The notes under the pieces: model-generated
Databases searched by the model: none
Told to the model about the DNA's origin: nothing
What the model saw: the letters and a program-made list of their open reading frames with translations, nothing else
Assembly (NCBI GenBank): GCA_963740255.1
Contig: CAVUDO010000002.1
Span: 1,054,001 to 1,118,000 of the forward strand
Length of the DNA: 64,000 nt
DNA from: CAVUDO01 sp963740255
GTDB lineage: Bacteria; Actinomycetota; Actinomycetes; Mycobacteriales; Cryptosporangiaceae
Reading direction: 5' to 3'
Position numbers and translations under genes: made by a program
Shown here: in pieces, positions 42,082-50,420 of the stretch
Layout of the letters: each line of letters starts with the position of its first letter
How positions within the stretch are numbered: the stretch's first letter is position 1

Positions 42082-42333
42082 CTACCCCGTGTAACGGCTG
42101 CCCAGGGCACACACGATGACGAGCAGACCGAGGACGATCGAGGCGACGGTCCAACCGCGGGCCTTGCTCACGTAGTCGGACATGGTGTACCAGTCGCCGC
42201 GGTCACGGGCTCCCATCGCCAGCGCCGAGTAGACGATGCCCACGATCCCCAGCGGCATGCAGCAGAGGACCGTCGCACCGATCGACAACGCGAGCCACCT
42301 GCCCACCGAGCTCGCGTCCGCAATCTCCGTCAT
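42082..42333 (-). CDS. Small CD225/dispanin-like membrane protein
   Basis: An 83-residue protein with two membrane helices: GRWLALSIGATVLCCMPLGIVGIVYSALA and ARGWTVASIVLGLLVIVCALG. The Cys-Cys-x-Pro-Leu-Gly-Ile within the first helix and the loop ending DYVSKARGW are typical of the CD225/dispanin superfamily that includes the animal IFITM proteins. Bacterial members are common in actinomycetes, with unproven function at the membrane. The ATG at 42333 has GGGAG about 8 nt upstream. It is divergent from the GNAT gene and convergent with none. Confidence 0.75.
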   Translation of the reverse strand: MTEIADASSVGRWLALSIGATVLCCMPLGIVGIVYSALAMGARDRGDWYTMSDYVSKARGWTVASIVLGLLVIVCALGSRYTG

Positions 42334-42537
42334 CGTCGACTCCCTCGAACCCATCGCCTGCGCCGCGCCGCCCTGGCCCGTCCCGCGAGACGGTAGCGAA
42401 GCCGCGCCAGCGGCCGTCGGCGGCACGTGCCGTCCACCACCGCGACGAATGCCGGCTCCACCGACCGCAACGGCCGGCCGCTCCCGGTAGGCGGAGCGCG
42501 CGGCACCCGGGCCTCCGCCGCGACATAGGGTCGACCC

Positions 42538-43113
42538 ATGGCTGAAGTGTTCGTCCGTCCCGCCCGGCTCGAGGACGCCGCCGCGGTGGCCCGGATCCAG
42601 CTGGCAACCTGGCGGACGGCGTACGCGGCGATCGTCCCCGGCCCGGTGCTGGCCCGGCTCGGCGAGGACCTCGTCGACGCGCAGTGGCGGGCGGCCGTCG
42701 AACGGCCTCCGTCGCCGCGGCACCGCGTGCTGGTCGCGGTCGAGCGGGACGAGATCGTCGGGTTCGCCGCGGTCGGCCCCGCCGAGCCCGACGACCTGGC
42801 GGTCCCCGAGGTGCTGGCACCCGAAGCCGGCGAGCCGGGCGACCCGACCACGACGCTCGCCGTGACGACGCTGCTGGTGGAACCGCGCTGGGGCCGGCGG
42901 GGGCACGGCAGCCGGCTGCTCGCCGCCGCGGTCGATCTCGGGCGGGCCGACGGCTTCGCCTCGGCGGTGACCTGGGTGCTCGACGCGGACATCGCGTCGG
43001 GAACGTTCTTCGGCTCGGCGGGCTGGGCGCCTGACGGCACCGGCCGGGTGCTGGACATGGACGGGACCGCCGTGCACGAGACGCGCCTGGTCACCTCCCT
43101 GGCCGCGGACTGA
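42538..43113 (+). CDS. GNAT-family N-acetyltransferase
   Basis: A 191-residue GNAT domain. VFVRPARLEDAAAVARIQLATW is the classic N-terminal strand and helix. The acetyl-CoA-binding motif A is visible as TTLLVEPRWGRRGHGSRLLAAAVD, and SGTFFGSAGWAP follows. The substrate is not predictable. It is a monocistronic plus-strand gene between minus-strand genes. Confidence 0.88.
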   Translation: MAEVFVRPARLEDAAAVARIQLATWRTAYAAIVPGPVLARLGEDLVDAQWRAAVERPPSPRHRVLVAVERDEIVGFAAVGPAEPDDLAVPEVLAPEAGEPGDPTTTLAVTTLLVEPRWGRRGHGSRLLAAAVDLGRADGFASAVTWVLDADIASGTFFGSAGWAPDGTGRVLDMDGTAVHETRLVTSLAAD

Positions 43114-43212
43114 CCCGTCGCGCCGCGACCGCACGGCGTCGACCGGGCGCTGAGGCCGGAACGTCCGCGGCGAGGCCTCCGAACGGGAGACCTCGCCGCG
43201 GCGCGGGCGAAC

Positions 43213-43554
43213 TCAGTCGAAGAGCTCACCGAGGAAGCCACCGCGGTGCTTGCGCCTGCGGTGCCCGTGGTGGCCGTAGCCGTGGCCGTAGCTGGGCGCG
43301 GGATACGCGGCCGGCGGCGGGTAGGCCGGGGGCGGCGGCTGGTGCGTGGGGTAGCTGGCCGGCGGCGGCGCTGCCGGGGGCGGCGGCGCGGCGGCACCCT
43401 GGCGGTCGTTGTACGCCTGCTCCGCGTCGGCCAGGCGCTCCATCTCGCCCCGGTCGAGGAAGATGCCCCGGCACTCGGTGCACTGGTCGATCGTCACGCC
43501 GCTGCGCTCGTACTGCCGCATCGACGCCTGGCACTTCGGACAGATCAAACTCAC
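43213..43554 (-). CDS. zf-TFIIB zinc-ribbon protein
   Basis: A 113-residue protein. An N-terminal zinc ribbon, ICPKCQASMRQYERSGVTIDQ followed by CTECRGIFLDRGEMERL (two CxxC pairs), is the zf-TFIIB domain. It is followed by a Pro/Ala/Tyr-rich segment (about residues 55-90) and a His/Gly/Arg-rich end with GHGYGHHGHRRR. The GTG at 43554 has AGGAG 8-12 nt upstream. Bacterial members of this family bind zinc and are otherwise uncharacterised; the His-rich tail could bind extra metal. Confidence 0.85.
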   Translation of the reverse strand: MSLICPKCQASMRQYERSGVTIDQCTECRGIFLDRGEMERLADAEQAYNDRQGAAAPPPPAAPPPASYPTHQPPPPAYPPPAAYPAPSYGHGYGHHGHRRRKHRGGFLGELFD

Positions 43555-43694
43555 GGGACGCTCTCCTCGGGACGGGCGGATCTTTGCCCCATTGTCCCTC
43601 GCGCATACCAGTGCCGCGCGACCCGGGCCGGTCGGACGTGTCGCCGACCGGGCACCGGGCCCCTGCGGCACGATTCGTGCCGCGGTCACGGCCG

Positions 43695-44099
43695 TCAGCA
43701 GTTCACGAACTCCGGCGACTGGTTGAGCAGCTGCGAGCGCACCGAGGTGAACCGGACGAGCTGGTCGTCCGCGGAACCGTCCACCGGAAAGGCAGCCACC
43801 CGGTGGCAGTTCTGAAACGCCAGCCGCACGCCGAAGTGGCGCTGCAGCGCACCGCGGATCGCGTCGCTCGCCAACGCCCGCAGCAGCTGGCCGCGGGCCT
43901 GCTCGTCCGGTGGCTCGACCTGGTTGTCGGTGAACTTGAGACCCGCCGTGGTGTCGCCGGCGCGCAGCCGGTCGGACAACCCCGAGACCATCTCGTACGC
44001 GTAGGGCAACGACTCCCGGATACAGGCGACGAACTCGGCGTCGTCGACCTCGCCTTGCTCGGCCCGGGTGAGCAGGTCGGCGGGAACGGTAAGCGACAT
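43695..44099 (-). CDS. Conserved actinobacterial protein (SCO5389-like)
   Basis: A 134-residue soluble protein. MSLTVPADLLTRAEQGEVDD, ADNQ-like KFTDNQVEPPDEQARGQLLRAL and IRGALQRHFGVRLAFQNCHR match the highly conserved small Streptomyces family typified by SCO5389, which has no known function. The ATG at 44099 has GGAGG 6-10 nt upstream. A well-formed promoter (TTGACG-N17-CAAGAT) and a leader hairpin precede it, so it appears to be transcribed on its own rather than with dapB. Confidence 0.8.
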   Translation of the reverse strand: MSLTVPADLLTRAEQGEVDDAEFVACIRESLPYAYEMVSGLSDRLRAGDTTAGLKFTDNQVEPPDEQARGQLLRALASDAIRGALQRHFGVRLAFQNCHRVAAFPVDGSADDQLVRFTSVRSQLLNQSPEFVNC

Positions 44100-44121
44100 G
44101 GAACCTCCAGACAGGAGACGG

Positions 44122-44180
44122 CAGAAGCTAACGCTTCTGAATGTCGTTCCCATCTTGTCGGAGAGTGATCCTGCCGTCAA
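44122..44180 (-). promoter_or_regulatory. Promoter and leader hairpin of the SCO5389-like gene
   Basis: On the minus strand TTGACG (44175-44180) and CAAGAT (44152-44157) are spaced by exactly 17 nt. In the leader, CAGAAGC (44122-44128) and GCTTCTG (44133-44139) form a perfect 7-bp stem with a 4-nt loop, 23 nt before the start codon. The hairpin could regulate translation or protect the mRNA; alternatively it is an operator. Confidence 0.5.
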
Positions 44181-44201
44181 CGGTCCGTAGTCGTATGCCG
44201 T

Positions 44202-44993
44202 TCAGTCCGCGATCAGCTCGTCGAGGCCCACCGTCAGACCCGGCCGGCCCAGCACCGCCCGGACGGCCAGCAGGACACCGGGCATGAACGAGGCCCGGTC
44301 GTAGGAGTCGTGCCGGATCGCCAACGTCTCCCCCGCCGTGCCGAACAGCACCTCCTGGTGGGCCACCAGCCCGCGGGCGCGCACCGCGTGCACGGGCACC
44401 CCCTCGACCGTCGCGCCCCGGGCACCGTCCAGCGTCTGCTCGGTGGCGTCGGGCATGGCGCCCAGCCCGGCGGCGGCCCGGGCCCGGCCGATGATCGCCG
44501 CGGTGTGCCGCGCCGTGCCGCTCGGGGCGTCGAGCTTGTCCGGATGGTGCAGCTCGACGATCTCGGCCGATTCGAAGAACCGGGCGGCCTTCGCCGCGAA
44601 CTGCATCATCAGCACCGCGCCCAGCCCGAAGTTGGGGGCGACCACCACACCGACCTCGGGGCGCACCTCCAGCCACGTCTGGACGGTGTCCAGCCGCTCC
44701 CGGGTGAAGCCGGTGGTGCCCACCACGGCGTGGATGCCCTGGTCGATGCACCACCGGATGTTGTCCATCACCACGTCCGGCGTGGTGAAGTCGACGACGA
44801 CCTGGGCGCCCGCGTCGGAGACGTTGAACAGCCAGTCCCCCGCGTCCACCATCGCCACCAGCTCGGTGTCGGCCGCGGCGTCCACCGCCCGGCACACCTC
44901 CGAGCCCATCCGGCCGCGTGCGCCGAGCACGCCCACCCGGATCGGTTGGGTGGCCGCGTCGTCCACGTCGGGCACCGTCGTCTCCTCGGTCAT
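44202..44993 (-). CDS. dapB: 4-Hydroxy-tetrahydrodipicolinate reductase
   Basis: A 263-residue NAD(P)H-dependent enzyme, second step of the diaminopimelate/lysine pathway after DapA. The Rossmann loop GVLGARGRMGSEV is near residue 18. VVGTTGFTRERL and the catalytic EIVELHHPDKLDAPSGTARH (general acid His, substrate Lys) are present. VPVHAVRARGLVAHQEVLFG and the C-terminal SFMPGVLLAVRAV complete the family. Length is typical. It precedes the SCO5389-like gene and follows the M16 peptidase by 151 bp, a region without a gene. Confidence 0.95.
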   Translation of the reverse strand: MTEETTVPDVDDAATQPIRVGVLGARGRMGSEVCRAVDAAADTELVAMVDAGDWLFNVSDAGAQVVVDFTTPDVVMDNIRWCIDQGIHAVVGTTGFTRERLDTVQTWLEVRPEVGVVVAPNFGLGAVLMMQFAAKAARFFESAEIVELHHPDKLDAPSGTARHTAAIIGRARAAAGLGAMPDATEQTLDGARGATVEGVPVHAVRARGLVAHQEVLFGTAGETLAIRHDSYDRASFMPGVLLAVRAVLGRPGLTVGLDELIAD

Positions 44994-45144
44994 GCCGAAC
45001 CGCCAATCTGTACGCGAAGGGCCGCCTCCCCGCGGAAGGACCTCCGGCCCGCGACCCTAGCGTGACCTCGCGTCCGGCGCGCGCACGAGCACGGCCGGGC
45101 GAGGTGCCCGAGGACGTCGATCCATTCGCCCCAGGGACGTGGCG

Positions 45145-46473
45145 TCAGAGCGCGCCAGCGAAGTCGCGGCCTTCGAACGGGCCGATGACGCCGAGCGAGA
45201 ACGGTTGGGTGAGCAGTTCGGCCGCTACCGACGCCACGTCCTCCGGGGTCACCCTCTCGACCTTCGCCAGCTGCTCGTCGATGGTGAGGATGTCGCCATA
45301 GAGCAGCTCGCCCTTGCCGATCCGGCTCATCCGCGACCCGGTGTCCTCCAGCCCGAGGACGGTGGAGCCCTGCAGCATCCCCTTGCCCCGGGCCACCTCG
45401 GCGTCGGTGACGCCCTGCTCGGCCACCCGGGCCAGCTCCGCGCGGACCAGGTCCAGCACCTCGTCCACCCGGCCCGGCGCACAGCCGACGTAGACGCCGA
45501 ACATGCCGGCATCGGCGTAGTGGCTGCTGGAGGAGAACACCGAGTAGGCCAGGCCGCGCTTCTCCCGGATCTCCTGGAACAACCGGCTGCTCATCCCGCC
45601 GCCCAGCGCCTCGTTGAGCACCGAGAGGGCGAACCGCCGCTCGTCGTGACGGTCGACGCCGCGGGTGCCGAGGACCAGGTGGGCCTGCTCGGTCTCCTTC
45701 ACATGCAGCGACACCGAGGCCGGACGCTCCGGCACGGCGCCGCCGCGGCGCGGCGGCACGGCGGGCACGGCATCCGGGTCGACGGCAATCGGGCCGGCGG
45801 CGAACGCCGCCGCGACCAGCCCAACCGTGCGGTCGTGGTCGAGGTTCCCGGCGACGGCCACGACCAGGTTCCTCGGCACGTACCGCCGCCGGTAGAAGCC
45901 GGCAATCTGGTCGCGGGTCATACCGGCGATCGTCTCGGCGGTGCCGATCACCGGCCGGCCGAGCGGATGGTCGCCGTAGAGCGCACCGGCGAACAGGTCG
46001 TGCACGACGTCGCCCGGGTCGTCGGTGTGCATGGCGATCTCTTCGAGGATCACCTGCCGTTCCACCTCGACGTCGGCCGAGGCGATCAGCGACGAGGTCA
46101 GCATGTCGCAGACCACGTCCACGCCCAGCGGCAGGTCGGCGTCGAGCAGGCGCGCGTAGTAGCAGGTGTACTCCTTGGCGGTGAACGCGTTGGTGTCGCC
46201 GCCCACGGCCTCGATCGCTGAGGAGATGTCCAGTGCGTCCCGCCGCTTCGTCCCCTTGAACAGCAGGTGTTCGAGGAAGTGCGACGAGCCGGCCAGGTGC
46301 GGCGTCTCGTCCCGCGACCCGACGCCCACCCAGATGCCGAACGAGACGCTGCGCACCTCGGGCAGCGCCTCGGTGACCACCCGCAGGCCCCCCGGGAGGT
46401 CGGTACGGCGGACCGTGCCGCCGTACCGACCGTCGCGGGCGCTGGGGCGTTCCCGGAGCCCGCCCGAACTCAC
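45145..46473 (-). CDS. M16-family zinc metallopeptidase (PepR type)
   Basis: A 442-residue processing-peptidase-like protein. The inverted zinc site HxxEH is HFLEH near residue 65, followed by the conserved LFKGTKRRDALDISSAIEAVGG and the distant glutamate in EEIAMHTDDPGD. The C-terminal half includes SSRLFQEIREKRGLAYSVFSSSSHY, a hallmark of bacterial M16B enzymes. It is encoded directly after pnp, with a 4-nt GTGA overlap, as in other actinobacteria and Bacillus. Substrates are unknown. The GTG at 46473 was chosen because of that overlap. Confidence 0.92.
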   Translation of the reverse strand: MSSGGLRERPSARDGRYGGTVRRTDLPGGLRVVTEALPEVRSVSFGIWVGVGSRDETPHLAGSSHFLEHLLFKGTKRRDALDISSAIEAVGGDTNAFTAKEYTCYYARLLDADLPLGVDVVCDMLTSSLIASADVEVERQVILEEIAMHTDDPGDVVHDLFAGALYGDHPLGRPVIGTAETIAGMTRDQIAGFYRRRYVPRNLVVAVAGNLDHDRTVGLVAAAFAAGPIAVDPDAVPAVPPRRGGAVPERPASVSLHVKETEQAHLVLGTRGVDRHDERRFALSVLNEALGGGMSSRLFQEIREKRGLAYSVFSSSSHYADAGMFGVYVGCAPGRVDEVLDLVRAELARVAEQGVTDAEVARGKGMLQGSTVLGLEDTGSRMSRIGKGELLYGDILTIDEQLAKVERVTPEDVASVAAELLTQPFSLGVIGPFEGRDFAGAL

Positions 46474-48680
46474 GCGTCGGCGGGCGTCTCGGCGGACGCG
46501 TTCTCGTCCTTGACCGGGACGAGGCTGATCTTGCCGCGGGCGTCGATCTCGGTGATCTCCACCTGCAACTTGTCGCCCACCTTGCAGACGTCCTCGACCT
46601 TGGCGATGCGCTTGCCGTTGCCGAGCTTGGAGATGTGCACCAGTCCGTCCTTGCCCGGGACCAGCGAGACGAACGCGCCGAACGCCGCGGTCTTGACCAC
46701 GGTGCCCAGGTAGCGCTCGCCGATCTTCGGCATGGTCGGGTTGGCGATCGCGTTGATCCGCTCCACCGCGGCCTGGGCGGACGGGCCGTCCACCGCGCCG
46801 ACGTAGATCGTGCCGTCGTCCTCGATCGTGATGTCGGCACCGGTCTCGTCCTGGATCGCGTTGATCATCTGACCCTTGGGACCGATCACCGCGCCGATCT
46901 TGTCGACGGGGATCACCACGGTGGTCACCCGCGGGGCGAACGGGCTCATCTCGTCCGGCGCGTCGATGGCCTCGACCATCACGTCCAGGATCGCGATGCG
47001 GGCGTTCTTGGCCTGGGTCAGCGCGCTGGCCAGCACGTCGGACGGGATGCCGTCGAGCTTGGTGTCGAGCTGGAGCGCGGTGACGAACTGGCGGGTGCCG
47101 GCGACCTTGAAGTCCATGTCGCCGTACGCGTCCTCGGCGCCGAGGATGTCGGTCAGCGCAACGTACTCGGTCTTGCCGTCCACCTCGTCGCTGATCAGGC
47201 CCATCGCGATGCCCGCGACCGGCGCCTTGAGCGGCACGCCGGCGTTGAGCAGCGACATCGTGGACGCGCACACCGAGCCCATCGACGTGGAACCGTTGGA
47301 ACTCAGCGCCTCGGAGACCTGCCGGATCGCGTAGGGGAACTCCTCGCGGCTGGGCAGCACGGGCACCAGCGCCCGCTCGGCCAGCGCGCCGTGACCGATC
47401 TCGCGGCGCTTGGGCGAACCCACCCGGCCGGTCTCGCCGGTCGAGTACGGCGGGAAGTTGTAGTTGTGCATGTAGCGCTTGCGGTTGTCCGGGGAGAGCG
47501 TGTCGATCATCTGCTCCATCCGGAGCATGTTCAGCGTGGTGACGCCCAGGATCTGGGTCTCGCCCCGCTCGAACAGCGCCGAGCCGTGCACCCGCGGAAG
47601 CACCTCGACCTCGGCCGAGAGGGTGCGGATGTCGGTCAGGCCGCGGCCGTCGATGCGGACCTTGTCGCGCAGGATGCGCTGGCGCATCAGCTTCTTGGTC
47701 AGCGCCTTGATCGAGGCGCTGATCTCCTTCTCGCGGCCCTCGAAGCTCGCGTCCAGGCGCTCGTGGGCCAGTGCCTTGACCCGGTCGAGCTCGGTCTCGC
47801 GCTCCTGCTTGACGGGGATCCGCAGCGCGGCGTCGAGCTCGGCGCCGACCGCGCCGGCCACCGCGTCGAGGACGTCGTCGCCGAAGTCGAGGAACACCGG
47901 GAACTCGGCGGTGGGCTTGGCGGCCTTGGCGGCCAGCTCACTCTGTGCGGCCACGAGCCTGCGGATCGCGGGCTTGGCGGCCTCCAGGCCGCTGGACACC
48001 ACGTCCTCGGTCGGCGCCGGGGCACCCTCGGCGATCAGCGCGACGGTGCCGGGCGTCGCCTCGGCCTCCACCATCATGATCGCCACCTCGGCGTCGGCGC
48101 CCTCGCCGACCACCCGGCCGGCGACCACCATGTCGAAGGTCGCGCGCTCAAGCTCGGTGTGGGTCGGGAAGGCGATCCAGTCGCCGCCGACATAGGCCAT
48201 CCGGGTGGCGCCGATCGGGCCGCTGAACGGCAGGCCGGCGAGCTGGGTCGACAGCGACGCGGCGTTGATCGCGACCACGTCGTAGAGGGTGTCGGGGTCC
48301 AGCGAGAGCACGGTCACCACGACCTGGACCTCGTTGCGCAGGCCCTTGACGAAGCTGGGGCGCAGCGGGCGGTCGATCAGGCGACAGGTGAGGATCGCGT
48401 CCTCACTCGGGCGTCCCTCCCGGCGGAAGAACGAGCCGGGGATGCGCCCGGCGGCGTACATGCGCTCCTCGACGTCGACGGTGAGCGGGAAGAAGTCGAG
48501 GTGCTCCTTGGGGTGCTTGCCGGCCGTGGTGGCCGAGAGCACCATCGTGTCGCCCATCTGCGCGGTCGCGGAGCCCGCGGCCTGGCGGGCGAGGCGGCCG
48601 GTGGTGAACCGGATCTCGCGGGACGGATGGGAGCCGTTGTCGATGACGGCAACGGACTCGTGGACGGTCTGCTCTGACAT
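46470..48680 (-). CDS. pnp: Polyribonucleotide nucleotidyltransferase
   Basis: A 736-residue PNPase: two RNase PH-like domains joined by an all-alpha domain, then a KH domain (VIPVDKIGAVIGPKGQMINAIQ) and an S1 domain (ERYLGTVVKTAAFGAFVSLVPG). It degrades RNA 3'-to-5' using phosphate and can also synthesise tails. Active-site segments SMGSVCASTMSL and GDMDFKVAGT are present. The order rpsO-pnp-M16 peptidase on the minus strand is conserved, but rpsO is 310 bp upstream here. Confidence 0.96.
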   Translation of the reverse strand: MSEQTVHESVAVIDNGSHPSREIRFTTGRLARQAAGSATAQMGDTMVLSATTAGKHPKEHLDFFPLTVDVEERMYAAGRIPGSFFRREGRPSEDAILTCRLIDRPLRPSFVKGLRNEVQVVVTVLSLDPDTLYDVVAINAASLSTQLAGLPFSGPIGATRMAYVGGDWIAFPTHTELERATFDMVVAGRVVGEGADAEVAIMMVEAEATPGTVALIAEGAPAPTEDVVSSGLEAAKPAIRRLVAAQSELAAKAAKPTAEFPVFLDFGDDVLDAVAGAVGAELDAALRIPVKQERETELDRVKALAHERLDASFEGREKEISASIKALTKKLMRQRILRDKVRIDGRGLTDIRTLSAEVEVLPRVHGSALFERGETQILGVTTLNMLRMEQMIDTLSPDNRKRYMHNYNFPPYSTGETGRVGSPKRREIGHGALAERALVPVLPSREEFPYAIRQVSEALSSNGSTSMGSVCASTMSLLNAGVPLKAPVAGIAMGLISDEVDGKTEYVALTDILGAEDAYGDMDFKVAGTRQFVTALQLDTKLDGIPSDVLASALTQAKNARIAILDVMVEAIDAPDEMSPFAPRVTTVVIPVDKIGAVIGPKGQMINAIQDETGADITIEDDGTIYVGAVDGPSAQAAVERINAIANPTMPKIGERYLGTVVKTAAFGAFVSLVPGKDGLVHISKLGNGKRIAKVEDVCKVGDKLQVEITEIDARGKISLVPVKDENASAETPADA

Positions 48681-48990
48681 GCGGAGAATCCTCCTGGGAT
48701 CGTGGCCCGGACGACCGCGGAATCCCAGGAAGCGGCTCTGCTACCGGTCTTCGATCGAACCGAACCATTGCTCGTGGAGTCCTACCCACCCCGACGATTC
48801 TCAGACCGTCGGACGGGTGCTCCGGAGACCGTGCGGTCTCTGCCCGGGCAATAGGGCGGTACTACCGAGGACCGGTCTCCAGAGGTCCCGCGAAGGGATC
48901 CTTGGATCGTCCGGTGCTCGTGTGGTTCGGGGTACGGCCCGGTGGCCGTACGAGGCGGGGAGCGACCCGATGGGTCACTCCCCGTGGCGA
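48681..48990. other. rpsO-pnp intergenic region, no gene seen
   Basis: 310 bp between rpsO and pnp. It contains two tandem hairpins just after rpsO (listed separately). A shorter dyad, GAGACCG-TG-CGGTCTC, lies near 48825-48840, in the pnp leader. The latter could be a processing or autoregulatory site, since pnp leaders are commonly cleaved by RNase III, but nothing more specific is visible. Confidence 0.5.
48932..48983 (-). terminator. Two tandem hairpins downstream of rpsO
   Basis: In the minus-strand transcript, the first stem is GGGGAGTGACCC (48983-48972) pairing with GGGTCGCTCCCC (48968-48957), with one mismatch. The second is a perfect 8-bp stem, GTACGGCC/GGCCGTAC (48951-48944 and 48939-48932), with a 4-nt loop. 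They begin 8 nt after the rpsO stop. A role in termination or 3'-end protection of rpsO mRNA is likely. Confidence 0.6.
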
Positions 48991-49260
48991 TCAGCGGCGC
49001 AGACCCAGGCGTTCGATCAGCGACCGGTAGCGATTGATGTCGGTCTTGGACAGGTAGTTGAGCAGCCGGCGGCGCTGGCCGACCAGCAACAGCAGCCCGC
49101 GGCGGCTGTGGTGATCGTGCTTGTGCGCCTTCATGTGCCCGGTGAGGTCGTTGATCCGCTTGGTCAGCATGGCGACCTGCACCTCGGGCGAGCCCGTGTC
49201 GTTCTCCACCGTGGCGTACTCGGCGATGATTTTCTTCTTGACGTCGGCAGCGAGTGGCAC
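48991..49260 (-). CDS. rpsO: 30S ribosomal protein S15
   Basis: An 89-residue S15 protein, a primary 16S rRNA-binding protein of the small subunit platform. VPLAADVKKKIIAEYATVEN is the normal start, giving the GTG at 49260; the frame is open for 20 more codons but these are not S15. Family signatures DTGSPEVQVAMLTKRINDL, HSRRGLLLLVGQRRRLLNYL and RYRSLIERLGLRR are complete. It is separated from pnp by hairpins and from ribF by 154 bp. Confidence 0.95.
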   Translation of the reverse strand: MPLAADVKKKIIAEYATVENDTGSPEVQVAMLTKRINDLTGHMKAHKHDHHSRRGLLLLVGQRRRLLNYLSKTDINRYRSLIERLGLRR

Positions 49261-49414
49261 GAGTCTCTCTTTCGTCGTTGTTGTGTGTCCCCCGGTCGTC
49301 TTCACGAGGGCAGACAGCACACCGCCGGGACACCCGGCGTCGCCACAACGCTACCAGGCGGGTCGCCGGCGGACGAATCGGCGCGGGCCGTCGGCTGCGG
49401 TCGGCGACGCGGCC

Positions 49415-50347
49415 TCAGGCCAGCCGGCCGCGCACCTCGGCCACGTCGTCGTGAATCTGGGCGACCAGTGCGTCGGACGTGTCGAAGGCGACCATCGGAC
49501 GCAGGTGGGCGACGAAGTCGATCGCCACCCGCTCGCCGTAGAGGTCGTCGTCGAAGTCCAGGACGTAGGCCTCCACCCGGCGCTCCCGGCCGGAGAAAGT
49601 GGGGTTCGTCCCGACGCTCACCGCTGCCGGCAGCGGTGACTTGCCCCGTACCAGCCACGCCGCGTAGACCCCGTCGGCCGGGACCGCCGCGTGCGGGTGG
49701 GTCTGCAGGTTGGCCGTCGGGAACCCGAGCTCGCGACCCCGCCGGTCCCCCCGGATCACCACGCCCTCCACCCGGTGCGGCCGGCCCAGCGCCGCGGCAG
49801 CCGCGGCCACGTCGCCGGCGGCCACGCACGCGCGCACGTACGTGGAGGAGAAGGTGGTCTCCCCCTCGGCCAGCAGCGGTCCGCCCCCGACCGTGAACCC
49901 GAACCGGGCGCCCAGCCGGGACAGCAGCGCCACGTCGCCGGCGGCCCGGTGGCCGAACCGGAAGTTCTCCCCCACCGCCACCGTCGCGGCGTGCAGATGT
50001 TCGACAAGCACGTCGTGCACGAACGCCTCCGGCGAGAGCCGGCTGAACTCGGGCGTGAACGGCAGCACGCAGAGCGCGTCCACGCCCAGTTGCTCGATCA
50101 GCTCCGCCTTGCGGCGGGGTGCGGTGAGCACCGCCGGGTGGCTGCCGGGCCGGACGACCTCGGACGGATGGGGGTCGAAGGTGACCACCACCGAGTTCAG
50201 GCCGGCCTGGTCGGCCCGCCGGACCGCGTCGGAGATCGTGCGCTGGTGGCCGCGGTGCACCCCGTCGAAGACCCCGAGGGTGAGCACCGAACGACCCCAT
50301 CCGCTGGGCGTGTTCTCCACCCCGCGCCACCGCTGCACCGGCCGCAC
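49415..50347 (-). CDS. ribF: Bifunctional riboflavin kinase/FAD synthetase
   Basis: A 310-residue protein. The N-terminal nucleotidylyltransferase domain has GVFDGVHRGHQ near residue 25 and SSTYVRACVAAGDV; the C-terminal kinase domain has GFPTANLQTH, a GVYAAWLV strand and SVGTNPTF with the EAYVLDFDDDLYGE loop. Together they make FMN and FAD from riboflavin. It occupies its conserved place between truB and rpsO. The GTG start at 50347 precedes the family sequence (MRPVQRWRG) directly. Confidence 0.95.
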   Translation of the reverse strand: MRPVQRWRGVENTPSGWGRSVLTLGVFDGVHRGHQRTISDAVRRADQAGLNSVVVTFDPHPSEVVRPGSHPAVLTAPRRKAELIEQLGVDALCVLPFTPEFSRLSPEAFVHDVLVEHLHAATVAVGENFRFGHRAAGDVALLSRLGARFGFTVGGGPLLAEGETTFSSTYVRACVAAGDVAAAAAALGRPHRVEGVVIRGDRRGRELGFPTANLQTHPHAAVPADGVYAAWLVRGKSPLPAAVSVGTNPTFSGRERRVEAYVLDFDDDLYGERVAIDFVAHLRPMVAFDTSDALVAQIHDDVAEVRGRLA

Positions 50348-50420
50348 CTCCGTGCTCTCGGTCGGCGGCCTCGGACCCGGGCCGCGCCTGCCGCAAGCGT
50401 AGGCCGCCCGGACTGGACGG

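Noticed and set aside
46635..48677. A 680-codon frame antisense to pnp
   Set aside because: His/Arg/Gly/Val-biased translation typical of antisense reading of a GC-rich gene; no start signal.
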